Positions 10,101-19,745 are shown, counted from the stretch's first letter. The stretch: DNA of 64,000 bases from Cerioporus squamosus (GCA_022592435.1 JABYQS010000003.1:372001-436000); one strand, 5' to 3'. Made by a program: numbers and translations. Notes: generated from the letters alone by a model not told the origin.

Positions 10101-12158
10101 CCCTGGCACAAATCCTGCTTGTGCTCGATGTATGAGGCCAGGCGCCACGTCTGCAAGTCGGACCGCTAGGATTTTGCTGAGTAGCTTATAGTCTGTGTTG
10201 AGGAGTGTAATCGGTCTATAGTTCACTACCCTCGTGCGTTCTCCTTTTTCCTTGTAGATTGGAGCCATCCAACCCTGTGCAAAGGGGGTCTTTGAGCAGA
10301 CACCATGAACCCGCGCGTCCTCGAAAGCCGCTGTGAGCAAGCGGACAACGTCAAAATCCGCGCGGCCTGGGAAGCGCGAGTTCTCGACATGTCGAGCGTG
10401 CAATGCCTTCCACAGCTCAAAAGGGATCCCATCCAGTCCCGGGGCCGTTCCGTTTTTTCCAAAGCGTAGCGCGAGCGCGCATTCCTCGTAAGTTATTTCA
10501 CCGCCAAGTTCTTCCGCTTGCTCGTCAGAGACCACTTCGTCTAGGCTATCCAAGGCTTCTATGATATCTTGTTCGCGTTCATTCTCAGATCTCAGACCCG
10601 GGCCATCTCTCTGTATATTCATGTGATGCAGCCTCGCCATATCCGCCATTCGCACTGAGTCTGTTTCATAAGTCTTCGGTCCCGAGGGGGGTACCTGTCC
10701 CTCCTTCTCGAAAGCGTGGATTACATCCCGTGGGGCGCACTCGCGGTGCAATTTGGACCAGTATTTAGTTGGGCGGTCTCCATACAACCGGTGGGTTGCC
10801 CTGGAATTCTGTTGCTGTTGTTTGATCCGTGTCTGCTTGAGCTGCCGAATCTGCTTTGTCAGTTTGGCGGCTTCGGCCACTTTTGTCTGTTCTAGCAGGT
10901 CTCGGTTAGCTTTGATCTCATTTAGGGCTTTCTCCGCTTCCTTGATGTCCGCAATGAGTTTGGGTACGACTTGGCGTTCGCGAGTGCGAGCCATCTTCAT
11001 CGTGTCGGCCTTGAAGCTCGAGAGTATGCGCTGCGCGTTTACGTCTTCCGACCGGACTCCCGCGGCTTCTAGTTGGGTTAGTTCTTGCATGGCTTGTAGG
11101 CCTCGTCTTCTAATCCCCTTCGTCAGGTTTTTGTCTTTCAGGAGCTTGAGTGGGAAGAGTGGTCTTCCAGAGCCAACTACAGGCGCGTTGCTCGAGGTGA
11201 GTTGAACTGAGACCAGGCTGTGGTCGGTTTTGACTCCAGCTTTGCAGATTTGCCAGTTTCTTGCAGTCTCGAAGACCGTCGGGGTGACATATATGCGGTC
11301 CAGCCGTGAAAACACCGCGTTACGGCCTAAACCGCGATGGAAGGTATAGTCTCTCTTGGTTGGGTTAGTTACCCTCCACCCGTCCGCTAACATCAGTCCA
11401 AGACTGGTCTTTAGGTCGTCTAGGGCAATTGTCGACTGGTCGGGACCTTCACCAATCGGCAGCCGGTCTATGTTGTCCTCAACATTGTTGAAATCGCCAG
11501 CCATCAATTGGGGCTTGGCGCACTGCGGGTGAGCTCCGTAGTAGTTCCGGACTTCATCGAAGAAACGCTTGCGTTCATCAACACCATTTGAGGTTGGCGC
11601 ATAGACACACAGGATGTGTCGTGTGTCCCCGCCATGGCAAGGTACCGATACCTGGATCGCCCTTCCCGGGACGATCACCGTCGCTTTTGCCTCTTGCGTG
11701 TTGAGATATCTACCATTTAGGACCACAGCGACGCCCTCACGTTGAGTTGGAGCTTCCAAGTTTGCCGAGTGGAAGATTTTTATCTTCCTTGCAAACATCT
11801 TATGTAGGTCAGCCGTCCGTTCAGGCGTTAGGTGAGTCTCTTGCATGAGCAGCACTCCTATTCGGTGTTCTGACATTACGCGGTACACGCGCCCCCATTT
11901 GTTGTCGGCATGGTCTTGTACTAAATTACCATAGCCGTTGATATTCAGCGAGGCTACCTGTAGAGTCGTCTTGCGTGCATTTTCCTCCATGCGCGATCTC
12001 GTCCTCTGGGTCGCCCTTTGAGTCTCATCATTCGTCTCTTCCGCATCTGGGCCGTCATCAGTACCCCTCCTCGGCTCGCGACACTCGTCCATTGTCACGG
12101 TCCTCACATTCCTCTCACTCCTCGTGCCTCCGTAATCACCCGGGAGATCGAGAGACAA
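7098..12158 (-). CDS. LINE-2 ORF2: endonuclease, reverse transcriptase and RNase H
   Basis: A single uninterrupted frame of 1686 residues. The N-terminal AP-type endonuclease shows SLNINGYG, LLMQETHL, LMAGDFNN, SRLDRIYVT and KTDHSLVSV. The RT shows YRPITLLNTDYKLLSKIL, AGFVPGRKI, VALDQEKAYDRI, GVRQGDPLSCLLF and the catalytic VLFADDTT. RNase H follows with ATDGSC, a Glu in NQTGEIVATL, QETDSQTT and GHSGHPGNEAADRL. A CSICGECETMTHIVFEC finger lies near the C-terminus. Every expected catalytic residue is present, in contrast to LINE-1. The protein would nick target DNA, copy the element RNA and remove RNA from the hybrid. Three Met codons occur in the first 60 residues before the endonuclease, so the exact start is uncertain. 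Confidence 0.92.
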   Translation of the reverse strand: MSLDLPGDYGGTRSERNVRTVTMDECREPRRGTDDGPDAEETNDETQRATQRTRSRMEENARKTTLQVASLNINGYGNLVQDHADNKWGRVYRVMSEHRIGVLLMQETHLTPERTADLHKMFARKIKIFHSANLEAPTQREGVAVVLNGRYLNTQEAKATVIVPGRAIQVSVPCHGGDTRHILCVYAPTSNGVDERKRFFDEVRNYYGAHPQCAKPQLMAGDFNNVEDNIDRLPIGEGPDQSTIALDDLKTSLGLMLADGWRVTNPTKRDYTFHRGLGRNAVFSRLDRIYVTPTVFETARNWQICKAGVKTDHSLVSVQLTSSNAPVVGSGRPLFPLKLLKDKNLTKGIRRRGLQAMQELTQLEAAGVRSEDVNAQRILSSFKADTMKMARTRERQVVPKLIADIKEAEKALNEIKANRDLLEQTKVAEAAKLTKQIRQLKQTRIKQQQQNSRATHRLYGDRPTKYWSKLHRECAPRDVIHAFEKEGQVPPSGPKTYETDSVRMADMARLHHMNIQRDGPGLRSENEREQDIIEALDSLDEVVSDEQAEELGGEITYEECALALRFGKNGTAPGLDGIPFELWKALHARHVENSRFPGRADFDVVRLLTAAFEDARVHGVCSKTPFAQGWMAPIYKEKGERTRVVNYRPITLLNTDYKLLSKILAVRLADVAPGLIHRAQAGFVPGRKIHNHTQLARLMMSWAEMNDTNGAIVALDQEKAYDRIAHDYLWRVLEKFKIPQSLIRLVKSLYANAETSVMVNGILSKAYRVFRGVRQGDPLSCLLFDLAIEPLSAMIRKSDIQGFTIPRCEEVLKAVLFADDTTVYLSSNDDFNTLQTVLDTWCSAAKARFNMGKTEIIPIGCPAFRETMAETYRVTGAWRNYPRNVHVAQDGEAVRILGAFFGNGVDQVEIWTLVLAKLVAMRQPLMHAIARWRNGHATLQGKKHVVQMIIGGMTQFFTTVQRMPEVILTRLNKIIRSYLWDDRHNTPVGMRHVCLPISMGGLNMLDLETRSEAIDVMWLKAYLDFGKDRPMWAYLADDLFATHVPKDCRPRAAKLRLNPFLQKWDPKVRGLPAELTGIRAVAKKYGLRLEGIAFSKDIQRAMPMWDHIYADRIRLGRLSVPSKLLSCLQDRHEVMSVGDFVDLANMLEDVAHTPHKTCTCVGCVRIKSVDGCDNPHLCGSRAKEMLNTLPSKWDPRRHQPQDYEDDVMKRLHRENLDEDLVPFDRRVTTYGTIGHAFRIFTDAEPVSNEGADMELNESGRKLTIATDGSCLHNGERNAQAGAGIYIAENHAQNKSYRLPGSLEQSNQTGEIVATLLATIATDDRTRVLQETDSQTTMQALSKWRQRQEDTGYILQKNSELIRTTVSQLRARHAHTIFRWVKGHSGHPGNEAADRLAAAGAERPATGCLDIASPPSLRISGAKLQAMTQKLAYRAIRRCRDAKTGPRPRTAANLDRITCGTKAAFGVELHEATIWQSLRYKHVSRTASQYMWMAIHDGYMIGTHWLRPKMSAELQRRAVCSICGECETMTHIVFECMAKGQETVWGLLKKTWALTGAKWHEPTWGTAFGAACAIFTTSEGGRRTATECLWCILCTEALHLIWRLRCERVIQKEGVEHTENEITNRYYASLESRLGLDRRTAAMARGKKALRPQEVERIWLPVLENGRDLPPEWVVSSGVLVGIKRGR

Positions 12159-12798
12159 GCTGCGGGCACTAGCACATGCTCGTCCTTCTTCCCCAGTGAA
12201 GCTCAGGTTCCGGTTGCCAGGGTTTACATCCGTGTGGGTAGGGTTTTCGTTGTTTGTTTGGTTTGCAGCTGCTATGTCGGTCGGGGCACAGCCATGCCCC
12301 CGACTCTAGACAGATATCCTTCCGTCACAGGTGGCGACGCCCTTTCCGGCGCGTGGCACGCCGTCCAGGGCTTCAGCTTCTCGCTGGGTCCGCCCTCGTC
12401 TGAATAGACTAACCCGAAACGCACCGAAAGCTTTCCTGCACCTCGTGAGGCCAGTATATTAGGCTTCCGGTCAACACCGCTAATTCGGAAACCAGCACAT
12501 TCGTCCACATCCTGCACTGTCTTTCCGGCGGCACGCGTTGTTCCAGCCGTCACGCTGGCGCGTTGCCATGACCGAGTAATACCGTACGCGCTCACCTCTG
12601 CGCCTCTCGTCACACCACCATCTAGTCTTCCCTCTCGCCGCATCGCTCTTTTTGCTCTACCAAACTTCAGGGCACATAATATATAGATGTCAGAGCGTCG
12701 CCACCATACCTATCGTTCTTGCATGTGCAGTACACGTGCTAAGGTTCCTCTCCTCTCACGTCTCCGAAACTCCATCTCCGCAGTCGCAGGCATCAGAC
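12159..12798. other. LINE-2 spacer between ORF1 and ORF2
   Basis: About 640 bp with no convincing coding sequence. A 123-codon minus frame at 12272-12643 has no recognisable features. LINE-1, by contrast, joins its two ORFs with an overlapping stop and start. Confidence 0.5.
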
Positions 12799-15700
12799 TT
12801 AGAAGCGTCTACTTTTCGGGGCACCGCCACCACGTCCTCGGCTGGGTCCTCCTCCTCGTCCTCGGCCAGGTCCGCCTCCGCGTCCTCTGTCAGTGCTGCC
12901 GCCATAGCCTCCGCGTCCTCGCGGTGTCCTCGGCGGCGCCCATCCGTCTCTATCGTGGTTCCGGTCGTCGCGTCTTCCTGCCTGTCGTGGATCCGGCCTT
13001 GCGTGCCCCGACCTGTTGTCGCCCTCTTCCGACCGGCGCCTCTCGCCGAAAACACCCTCGCCCGGGGCGGGTCCGTTCCATCCGCGTAGGAGAGGGTACG
13101 GACAGATGTGTGTGGGGTGGCTAACCCCGTGGCAGCCACTGCACTGCGCCACATAGCGGACTCGACCAGTTCCGTTGGCGAAACTTCTGTACCTTCGCGA
13201 TCGAAGGTCGTCCGCCCAGCGCCGCCATTCCCGGACGTCCCTCGTCGGGGGCCTGACGAAGAAATTGGTGACGAAATTACCGTTGCCCATTTGCATGGGT
13301 TCGACCCGGACGGAGTCGAGGACTGCCCATACGCTCTCCTCGTCCGTCATCCCTCTGAAGTCGGGGCTCGACCTCGTCATCTCGGCGATCCATGCCGTCA
13401 TGTCGCCCTCCATCAGGACCCTGAGGATGGCCGAGCGAATTTTGTGAGTGTCGCCGTCGAGAAACCCTTCGAGCATGCATACCCAACTCGTCGTCGGCGT
13501 AGCTCTCGGGAAAGCAAGGAAGGAGATGTCGCTGAAGGACCAGACACCGCGGTGAAGGGCCCGCGCGACGCCGTCTGGAGTTAGTCCTCGGATTGCCCAG
13601 GTGGTTGGCAGGTTTCGCGCGCGTGCACCAAGCCTCGAGTCTGCTTCAGGCGGGACCACGTCGAAGCCACGTACCCCCGAGATCTGTTCGCACCGGTTCC
13701 TGAGCCTCTCGGATATTTGCCGGTTGTAGGAATCGTCCTCCGTGTATCTGTAGTTGTAGATGTCAATGAACAGCACCGTCTTCGGTGGATCGGTCCACAT
13801 TTCCTCGATCCACTCTACAGCCATTCCCCTCACCCGCGCCTCCGGATCGTCCCTGTGTACCCGGGGGAAACCGCCCGGCGGGACCGGCGTCGGGTCGTCG
13901 TTGCAGAGCCGCCCAGTCGCGATTGCCGTCGGGACGACTTCGCCATCCTCAGGCTGGCACCACCTGCGGTCGTCGTCGTCCTCGCTGTCGCCGCTGATGG
14001 ATGTGCCGCCTACGTTGGCTCTCGTATCGTGCTCGTAGTCTTCGCGCCACCAGCTCGCCTCCCTAGCCACCGCGTCTTCACAGTTGCCATTTCTGGGGGT
14101 GCGTCGTGTGTGTCGCGGGTGGGGTTGCGGCGCACGTTCAGCACTGTTCGACCGCGCCGACTGCATTCCCGCCACCCGCGATGGTGGCGATCTCTGCGGG
14201 AGGAGGGAGCGTCGGCGCTCGTCCTGGCTATGGTGCCGAGGATGCTGGTCTACATACGCCGCGGCTCTCATATTAGGGAGGGGGCGGTACTCGGATTGGT
14301 GCCGGGGCTGCCTTGCCTGGCGCGCCCCGGAGCCCATCGGTCTTCCCGCCGGGACTCTCCACTCGCTTGTTTCGAACCCGTACGTCGTCATCAGGTCATC
14401 CTCCTGTTGCCACCTCGCACCCGACGGGCCAGCGACGTCTTGTTCGCGGGTTGGCATCCTCCCTGCGCCTGCAGGGAACCCGGCATACCTGTGCCTGGTA
14501 CTCTGCTCGCCTCGGTTGCGGTCGCTTCTATCCTCGAGGACCTGTCGCAGGCTCTCTTGGCGAGCCCGGAGCAGTTCTTCCTCGTCCCAGCCATCTCCAA
14601 CGCCCAGCTCAGCTTCTTGCTCGTCCTCCTCGTCCTCCTCGTACTCGGGTGTCACTGCTCTGGCCTTCCCCTTCCCTCGGGTTGGTCTAGGCGGTGTCCT
14701 CGGGTCCGGGCTCGGGGCATCGTCACCGCTGTCGTCGGCGTCGACGTCCATCGGACGGTGCTGTTCCTGAATCCGGGCCCGTTGTTCGGGAGGTACGGCA
14801 GATTGACTCGTGGGCCTTTCGTAGAGAGCCGAATTGAGGCTATCATCGACGTTATGCGGGGTGGGGGGCCTCCCGGATGTGTTCACGTGTGCAGGAAGGG
14901 AACGGTCATGAGAAGATACAGAAGATACGGCGGGCGTCGATACCGCTACAGGCACGAACATATTCTCAGCATCAGCCTGTCCTCCCCGTCTCCTCTCTAC
15001 GCTCTCCCACGGATTAGAGTCGGCGAAGGGGGTCCTTGGTAGGGCGCGTGCGCTTCTTAAGGCCGGAGTCGAACCCGTCATTCGCGGCCGGCGTAGGGCT
15101 CGCTGAGTATCCTCCGGGTTTGGCGAACCCGACCACAATCGCTTTTTGTCATTCCGAGATGTGCTCACAGTAGGAGCGCGGGCAGTGTGCTTACCACGGT
15201 ACAGGTTCTGCGTCGATTCCGCATCCAGACTCGTCAGTAGAGGGGACAGGGTGTCCTGGGGAAGACGTGGGGTCTCAACGTGCTGCCAGTACAGCTCGGT
15301 ACTATCCGCCGTCCCTGATCGACCGGCTGCCGATGCTCGTACCTGCTGCATCGGAGGGTTCATCGCTGGATCGCGCTCGTCGTCCTCCTGGCAGTCCTGC
15401 ATGCTGTGGCTGGCGTGAGTGTCGCCATTGCTCGCTTTGACGGTGTTCGGGGTTTCGAAGTCGAAGCAGATCGGGGAGGAGTCAGACGGTACCGGGGAGA
15501 GCGACGACTGTACAGGGGAGGTCGATGTGGACGAGGCAGTGATAGAACTCGGCGGCAGGGAGGATGCTGCCGAGATCGAGTCGTCTCCCTAGATCGCACG
15601 GCAGACGTTAGAGGTCACCGGCGATCGAGTCAGTGGCCGACTCACCAGGTGCCCATATGGCACACGTACCCCATCGCGGGTGCGTTCTTTTTCACCATTG

Positions 15701-16206
15701 AGCTCCGCCTCGCTCTCCCGCATGGATCGGAGGAGGAGGACGCCAGACGCATCGGGCTCGCGATCGGCGCGGCTCTTCATGGTGTTGATAGTGACGTCCG
15801 CGAGCACGACGCGCGGCGTCGGCGGGTTCGGCTGTGTCGTAGCCGGTGGCAGTAGGGGGGTATAAGGGATCGCCGGTGCCGGCGTAGGGAGGGGGACAGG
15901 GAGAGGGTGTGCAGCCGGCATCGGGAGCGGCAGCGTCGCCTGGCCCAGCTGCATCTGGTTCGGCGGCGGTTGCATCTGGAGGTGCTGGGGGACGGGGAGT
16001 CCGGGGGGGTGGACAAGGGGCACACCTAGTGTCTCGACCTCCTCTTCATTATCCGAGGTGATGGGGATCTCGTCCTCCGGGCTGGACAGCTCGCCTTCCG
16101 GGGTTGAGAAGACGAGGATGCGCGCGCCGTTTGGCGTGCGCGGGTGGTCGCCGTTAGTGGCGAGGGTTTTTTGAGAGTCGAAAGGCTCAGGGATGTAGTC
16201 AGACAT
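12799..16206 (-). CDS. LINE-2 ORF1: long Gag-like protein with zinc knuckle and RGG tail
   Basis: The frame runs from the ATG at 16206 to the stop at 12799, interrupted by one TAG at 15591-15589. That TAG is the acceptor of a well-formed 57-nt intron (15645-15589). Splicing keeps the frame and gives about 1116 residues; reading through the unspliced message gives a 205-residue truncated product. The N-terminal part is Pro-rich. The middle is acidic and Arg/Ser-rich, followed by a globular region and a single CCHC knuckle (CSGCHGVSHPTHIC). The C-terminus is Gly/Arg-rich (GRGGGPGRGRGGG), typical of RNA binding. A downstream Met at 15402 could start an N-terminally shortened form of 867 residues. 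Confidence 0.75.
15589..15645 (-). other. Probable 57-nt spliceosomal intron inside LINE-2 ORF1
   Basis: On the minus strand the segment begins GTGAGT and ends CTAG, with a CTAAC branch-point-like motif 18 nt before the end. It is 19 codons long, so removing it keeps the frame, and it contains the only stop in the frame. The size and signals match the introns of the host genes in this window. Confidence 0.65.
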
Positions 16207-17613
16207 GTTAGGAGCAGCGAAGAGGGTTTGCTGGGTAGTGGGAACGTGGTTTTCGTAGCAGACAGTAGTCTTGGGGGCAAAAAAAGGGGGGGGGCGGATA
16301 GAGGACGAGAGGGCACCCGTGAGTTCAAAGCCTCCAGCCAGCGCGCCGCGCGCTCAGAGCTACCGACTTCCATTGCGTTCGTCTCCCAAGTGAGTCGGCA
16401 GTTGGTGCTTGAGTGGCAGTCGACAGTGGTTAGCCAGCGTTTAGCTCTAGGCGCAGTGTTGTTCGCCTCAGCGCCCATTTAGACAGCCGTTTTTTTCCGT
16501 TTACATCCAGGCGCCCTCTTGCGGTCTTCTTGCTCACGGCGACTTCTCTCGTTTTTTCCTCTTCAGGTCACTGACTCTCGTCTCGGCTCAATTGCATACT
16601 CTCCGCCGCGCGTTCCTTTCTCGCCTGCCCATTGGCCGTGCCCCGATTTTCTCTTGCCATCGTAGCTGCCACTCGCGTCGCCCCTCTCCTCGTCTCCGTA
16701 GGCCGCCGAGAACGCCAGCCCTCTGACCGCTGCCTTCCCTCTATTCATGGGTATTTCCTTTTACCGCTCTCGTAAGGACTGTTTTTGGGTGCTCATTCGC
16801 TTCTAGGGTACCTGCCGGCAGGGACTTGGCACGTTGGTCCTACGTTAAGGTACGACGCGGCACGCCAGTTGGGGTGTTCGTATCTCCTTAAGGTTTGTGC
16901 CGCATCTTTGCAGTACGTCGGCTTTTTATCGCTCCTCCCACGACTTCGTGCTCCTCCTGCGCTGAAACAGTTCTTGAGGACGGTAGTCGTGTCTGCCCGT
17001 TTTTGGGGTGTTTGCCGTTGCCAGTGGCTTCCGCCGCATGCGAAGCAATACACATTGCGGTAATCTTACTTAGGGTTTGGGATCGACGCCTTCTGATCCT
17101 GTTTCGCCGTCAGGTAGTATTTCCAGTCGTCTTGATTGTGTCTCCATCTCTCTTCGTACGAGTCATCTTGTAAGTGCCGTATTGCTGATCGCCTTCGCTC
17201 TGATCGGTCAGTATTTCGCCTGTTGTAGAGCCCGTGTTACGCCATCATCCTGTTGTACTAGATCATCTCGCCGTGTATTATCTACCAGTTCCGCAGCAGG
17301 TACGGTGCGCCTTGGTTGCAGGGCGCGCCAGCCTCGTCCACTCGGTCTTGACTCAGGAGGGTGCGTTGCGCTTGTGATGTTTCGTACACACGCATTTGGG
17401 CTAACTTCCCTCAAGCTCGTTTAATCGCTCGTGTATCTTGCGTGTCCGAGGAGCCCTCGCGTTCCATGCATCAATTGTCTACATCCGGGTGCAGTGTCTT
17501 CTTCGTTACTGTGTCGCACTTGCGTCGTTTCTGACTCCGAGTCTCTCTCGCATTTGGCCTGTGGGACAGGTACTTTGACGACCCTTCATCATAGGTGGTT
17601 GAACTTGCAGTGT

Positions 17614-18342
17614 TTACGTATCATAGTCCGGGGCCGTACAGTAGTCGTTGTAGACCTTCTCCGAGTCGCAGACTTCCGTGACACACTGCCATGGGTCCCG
17701 CAAGTCGCACTCTTTCCCTCGGCACTCCTGTTCGTGGTCGTACAGCCATGGTCTTATGCCAGCCATGAGTTCGAGCTTCTCGCTCGGGCAGCATTCGGTC
17801 CATTCCGGGCGGTCGGCGGCGCCATCGCCGTTCCATCTCCGTTTCCTCCCTCTCCGCTCCCGGGGTTCCGTTTCTCCGTCATCGCCGGCAATCTCCAGCT
17901 CGACACACTCGACCAGGTTCCCTCGACACTCGTTGTCGATGACAAACGTCTTTGTCGACCCTCTCGTCTTTCCTACATCTGCTCCGTCGTCTCCCAGCGT
18001 AGCAGCCACCGTGCCAACCACATGCGGATCATAGGTGGTGTATTGTCCCAACGGGGTATGAGGTTCGTGGTACGCTGTCTGGCCTAGCGCGAGGATCTTA
18101 ACTCGTCTCCCAGCCTTGACTATCTCCGTCGGCCGTATCGCCAGCTTGTACTTGTGGACACCCTCTTTCAAATCGCAAAGATCAGGGGTAGGGTCCCCGT
18201 AGCCAATCCATTTTGCAAAGAGGAGGAGGGTTTCTGGCGGAACTGGCGGGGGGATAGAGACCTCCACCCGTTCTGGCGCTCTCAGCGCTGAGTTATTAAT
18301 GCTGGGGGGCTCAAGGGGGTGTTTTGTGAGCCGTAAAGCCAT
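17614..18342 (-). CDS. Additional LINE-2 ORF of unknown function
   Basis: An open frame of 242 residues starting MALRLTKHPLEPP in a good ATGG context, inside the 5' region of LINE-2 and on the same strand as its other ORFs. The product is hydrophilic with a mixed charged composition, a basic stretch RERRGRKRRW near residue 165 and a Cys-rich C-terminal third. I do not recognise a domain. A 218-codon plus-strand frame overlaps it at 17431-18087, but its composition is less protein-like. It could be an accessory ORF of the element, a captured host fragment, or chance. Confidence 0.35.
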   Translation of the reverse strand: MALRLTKHPLEPPSINNSALRAPERVEVSIPPPVPPETLLLFAKWIGYGDPTPDLCDLKEGVHKYKLAIRPTEIVKAGRRVKILALGQTAYHEPHTPLGQYTTYDPHVVGTVAATLGDDGADVGKTRGSTKTFVIDNECRGNLVECVELEIAGDDGETEPRERRGRKRRWNGDGAADRPEWTECCPSEKLELMAGIRPWLYDHEQECRGKECDLRDPWQCVTEVCDSEKVYNDYCTAPDYDT

Positions 18343-18380
18343 GCGGTGGTGAGGGTGTGGGTGGAGGTATGGGTGAGGGT

Positions 18381-18480
18381 GTGGATGTGGATGTGGACGT
18401 GGACGTGGACGTGGACGTGGACGTGGACGTGGACGTGGACGTGGACGTGGACGTGGACGTGGACGTGGCCGTGGCCGTGG
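18381..18480. repeat. GTGGAC hexamer tandem array
   Basis: Twelve exact consecutive GTGGAC units at 18393-18464, preceded by GTGGAT variants and followed by GTGGCC variants. It lies just upstream of the 242-codon ORF on the minus strand, inside the 5' region of LINE-2. Confidence 0.95.
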
Positions 18481-19413
18481 GGTAGACGGCCATATTTAAG
18501 CTAAAACTTTTTTAAAGGGCCAGGATTCAAATAGTCGTCCTTAGCCGTATTTGCTTGCCTACAGTTTACAGCGGCTGTAGTCCTAGGATATGCCTCTCCT
18601 GAGATCGAGAGGGTGCGGTCCAGTTCGAGTAGGAGGCACAGCTACCCAGAGCGACTTCAGCCATTTCGCACGCACTTTGTCCGTGACCGTTCACTCTAGC
18701 TTGATGCTCATTCGGACATTCATAGTTCCAGGTACGACAGCGCCGTCTGCGCACGTACATAGTCATCCCTTCGCCTTTCCCACTACATAGGTATCCGGGT
18801 GGCAGGCTTACAGTGTACTCATAGCTTGTCTACAGACACTTAGCTCGCGGCTGGGCCCGTTTGGAGTCTCGCGTGGCGAGGTCTGCGTGGAGGTCGCGTG
18901 GCAGGTTTGCTTCTTCGCTTCCTCGTGGCTGGAGCAGCCTGGAGCTGGGCATGCCCTCGTGGCTCGGCCTCCTCCGTCACTCGGGGATCTCGGCTGTGCT
19001 CAGGGTCCGGGGCACGTCAGCGCTCCAGCGTAGGTCGTGCTGGCATCATCACGGCTTCACCAAGTCGTTTCTTGGTCGTTACCGTGTCGTCTTGGAGTCC
19101 AGTATCATCTGGCTAGGTATCTCCTATGTAGCGGCCTTAGGCCTTGCTCCTTTTTTCATCGCTGACGCGAGGACACGTCGTGGACGTGGGCACCTCTAGA
19201 GGTGTATGGGGACATGGTCCCTGGGCGCAGCGCCTTTTCTCGAAGTGAGTACCCTTCTGTTGTGTTATCTCGTGCGCTCGACGCTTGGAGATGTTTCCGA
19301 GTACATGTCCCGTCGTAGGTAGTATTATGCCCTCGGTATGGCTGCTCCTAGGAGCCAGGGACCGTGGGAGAAAAGCGCCGTGATGGCGGTTGAGGGAAGA
19401 GGAGCTCTCGGGG

Positions 19414-19428
19414 GGGGTGGCAGGTTTA
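19414..19428. repeat. Target-site duplication at the 5' end of LINE-2
   Basis: GGGGTGGCAGGTTTA, matching 6833-6847. After it the LINE-1 3' UTR resumes. Confidence 0.87.
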
Positions 19429-19745
19429 GAACCTACTCTCCTGCCTTCAATGGCCAGGTGCAGTGAATGTTTGCCAGCGTTGGGACCTTAGTTTAGCTCA
19501 CATCTCTCTCTCTCTCCACTTCTCTCTCTTCCCGGTATCTGTCACTGCCTTCTACCTAGCCTACAACCTCCCTAACCTAATGGCTCGTCGCATCGCCCCG
19601 GCGTCTCTCCCACCTCCCCCCTACCTGTGTACAGTGCATCCCCATACTCCCAGTCCAGTTGCACGCCGTAGTTACTTTGTAGCGTTCCGCCTACCATAGG
19701 GCTCCGCCCTCGAGGGCAATAAACGAGGATAGAAAGAAAAGAAAA
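19429..19745 (+). other. LINE-1 3' UTR, second part, with polyA signal and tail
   Basis: Continuation of the LINE-1 3' UTR displaced by LINE-2. It has CT-rich runs like those at 6628-6654, an AATAAA at 19718-19723 and an A-rich end (GAAAGAAAAGAAAAA) that runs directly into the right-hand AGTACCTCACTA. Confidence 0.8.

Larger units (their letters stand above)
6848..19413 (-). mobile_element. LINE-2: 12.6-kb non-LTR retrotransposon nested in the LINE-1 3' UTR
   Basis: The element lies between two copies of GGGGTGGCAGGTTTA. Reading the minus strand, a 5' region of about 3.2 kb (19413-16207) carries an extra ORF and a GTGGAC array. ORF1 (16206-12799), a 640-bp spacer, ORF2 (12158-7098) and a 250-bp 3' UTR follow. 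The 3' end is an A-rich tail (plus-strand T-rich 6848-6864). Domain order endonuclease, RT, RNase H, CCHC finger again fits a Tad1-like element, but the sequence is clearly different from LINE-1. Twelve and a half kilobases is long for a LINE. All catalytic motifs of ORF2 are present, so the copy is young or was recently active. Confidence 0.88.
191..19745 (+). mobile_element. LINE-1: full-length Tad1-like non-LTR retrotransposon, split by two insertions
   Basis: The element runs from just after one AGTACCTCACTA copy to just before the other. Its own sequence is 191-2126, 2736-6847 and 19429-19745, about 6.4 kb once the MITE, LINE-2 and the extra target copies are removed. Order: short 5' UTR (191-335), ORF1 with zinc knuckles, ORF2 with apurinic-type endonuclease, reverse transcriptase, RNase H and a C-terminal CCHC finger, a pyrimidine-rich 3' UTR, an AATAAA signal at 19718-19723 and an A-rich end. 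An RNase H domain after the RT is the layout of the Tad1/I group, and Tad1 elements are the usual fungal LINEs; the clade is inferred, not computed. ORF2 is disrupted, so this copy is dead. Confidence 0.88.

Noticed and set aside
18311..18493. Ser-Thr repeat ORF over the hexamer array
   Set aside because: It is only the translation of the GTGGAC repeat and has no flanking coding sequence.
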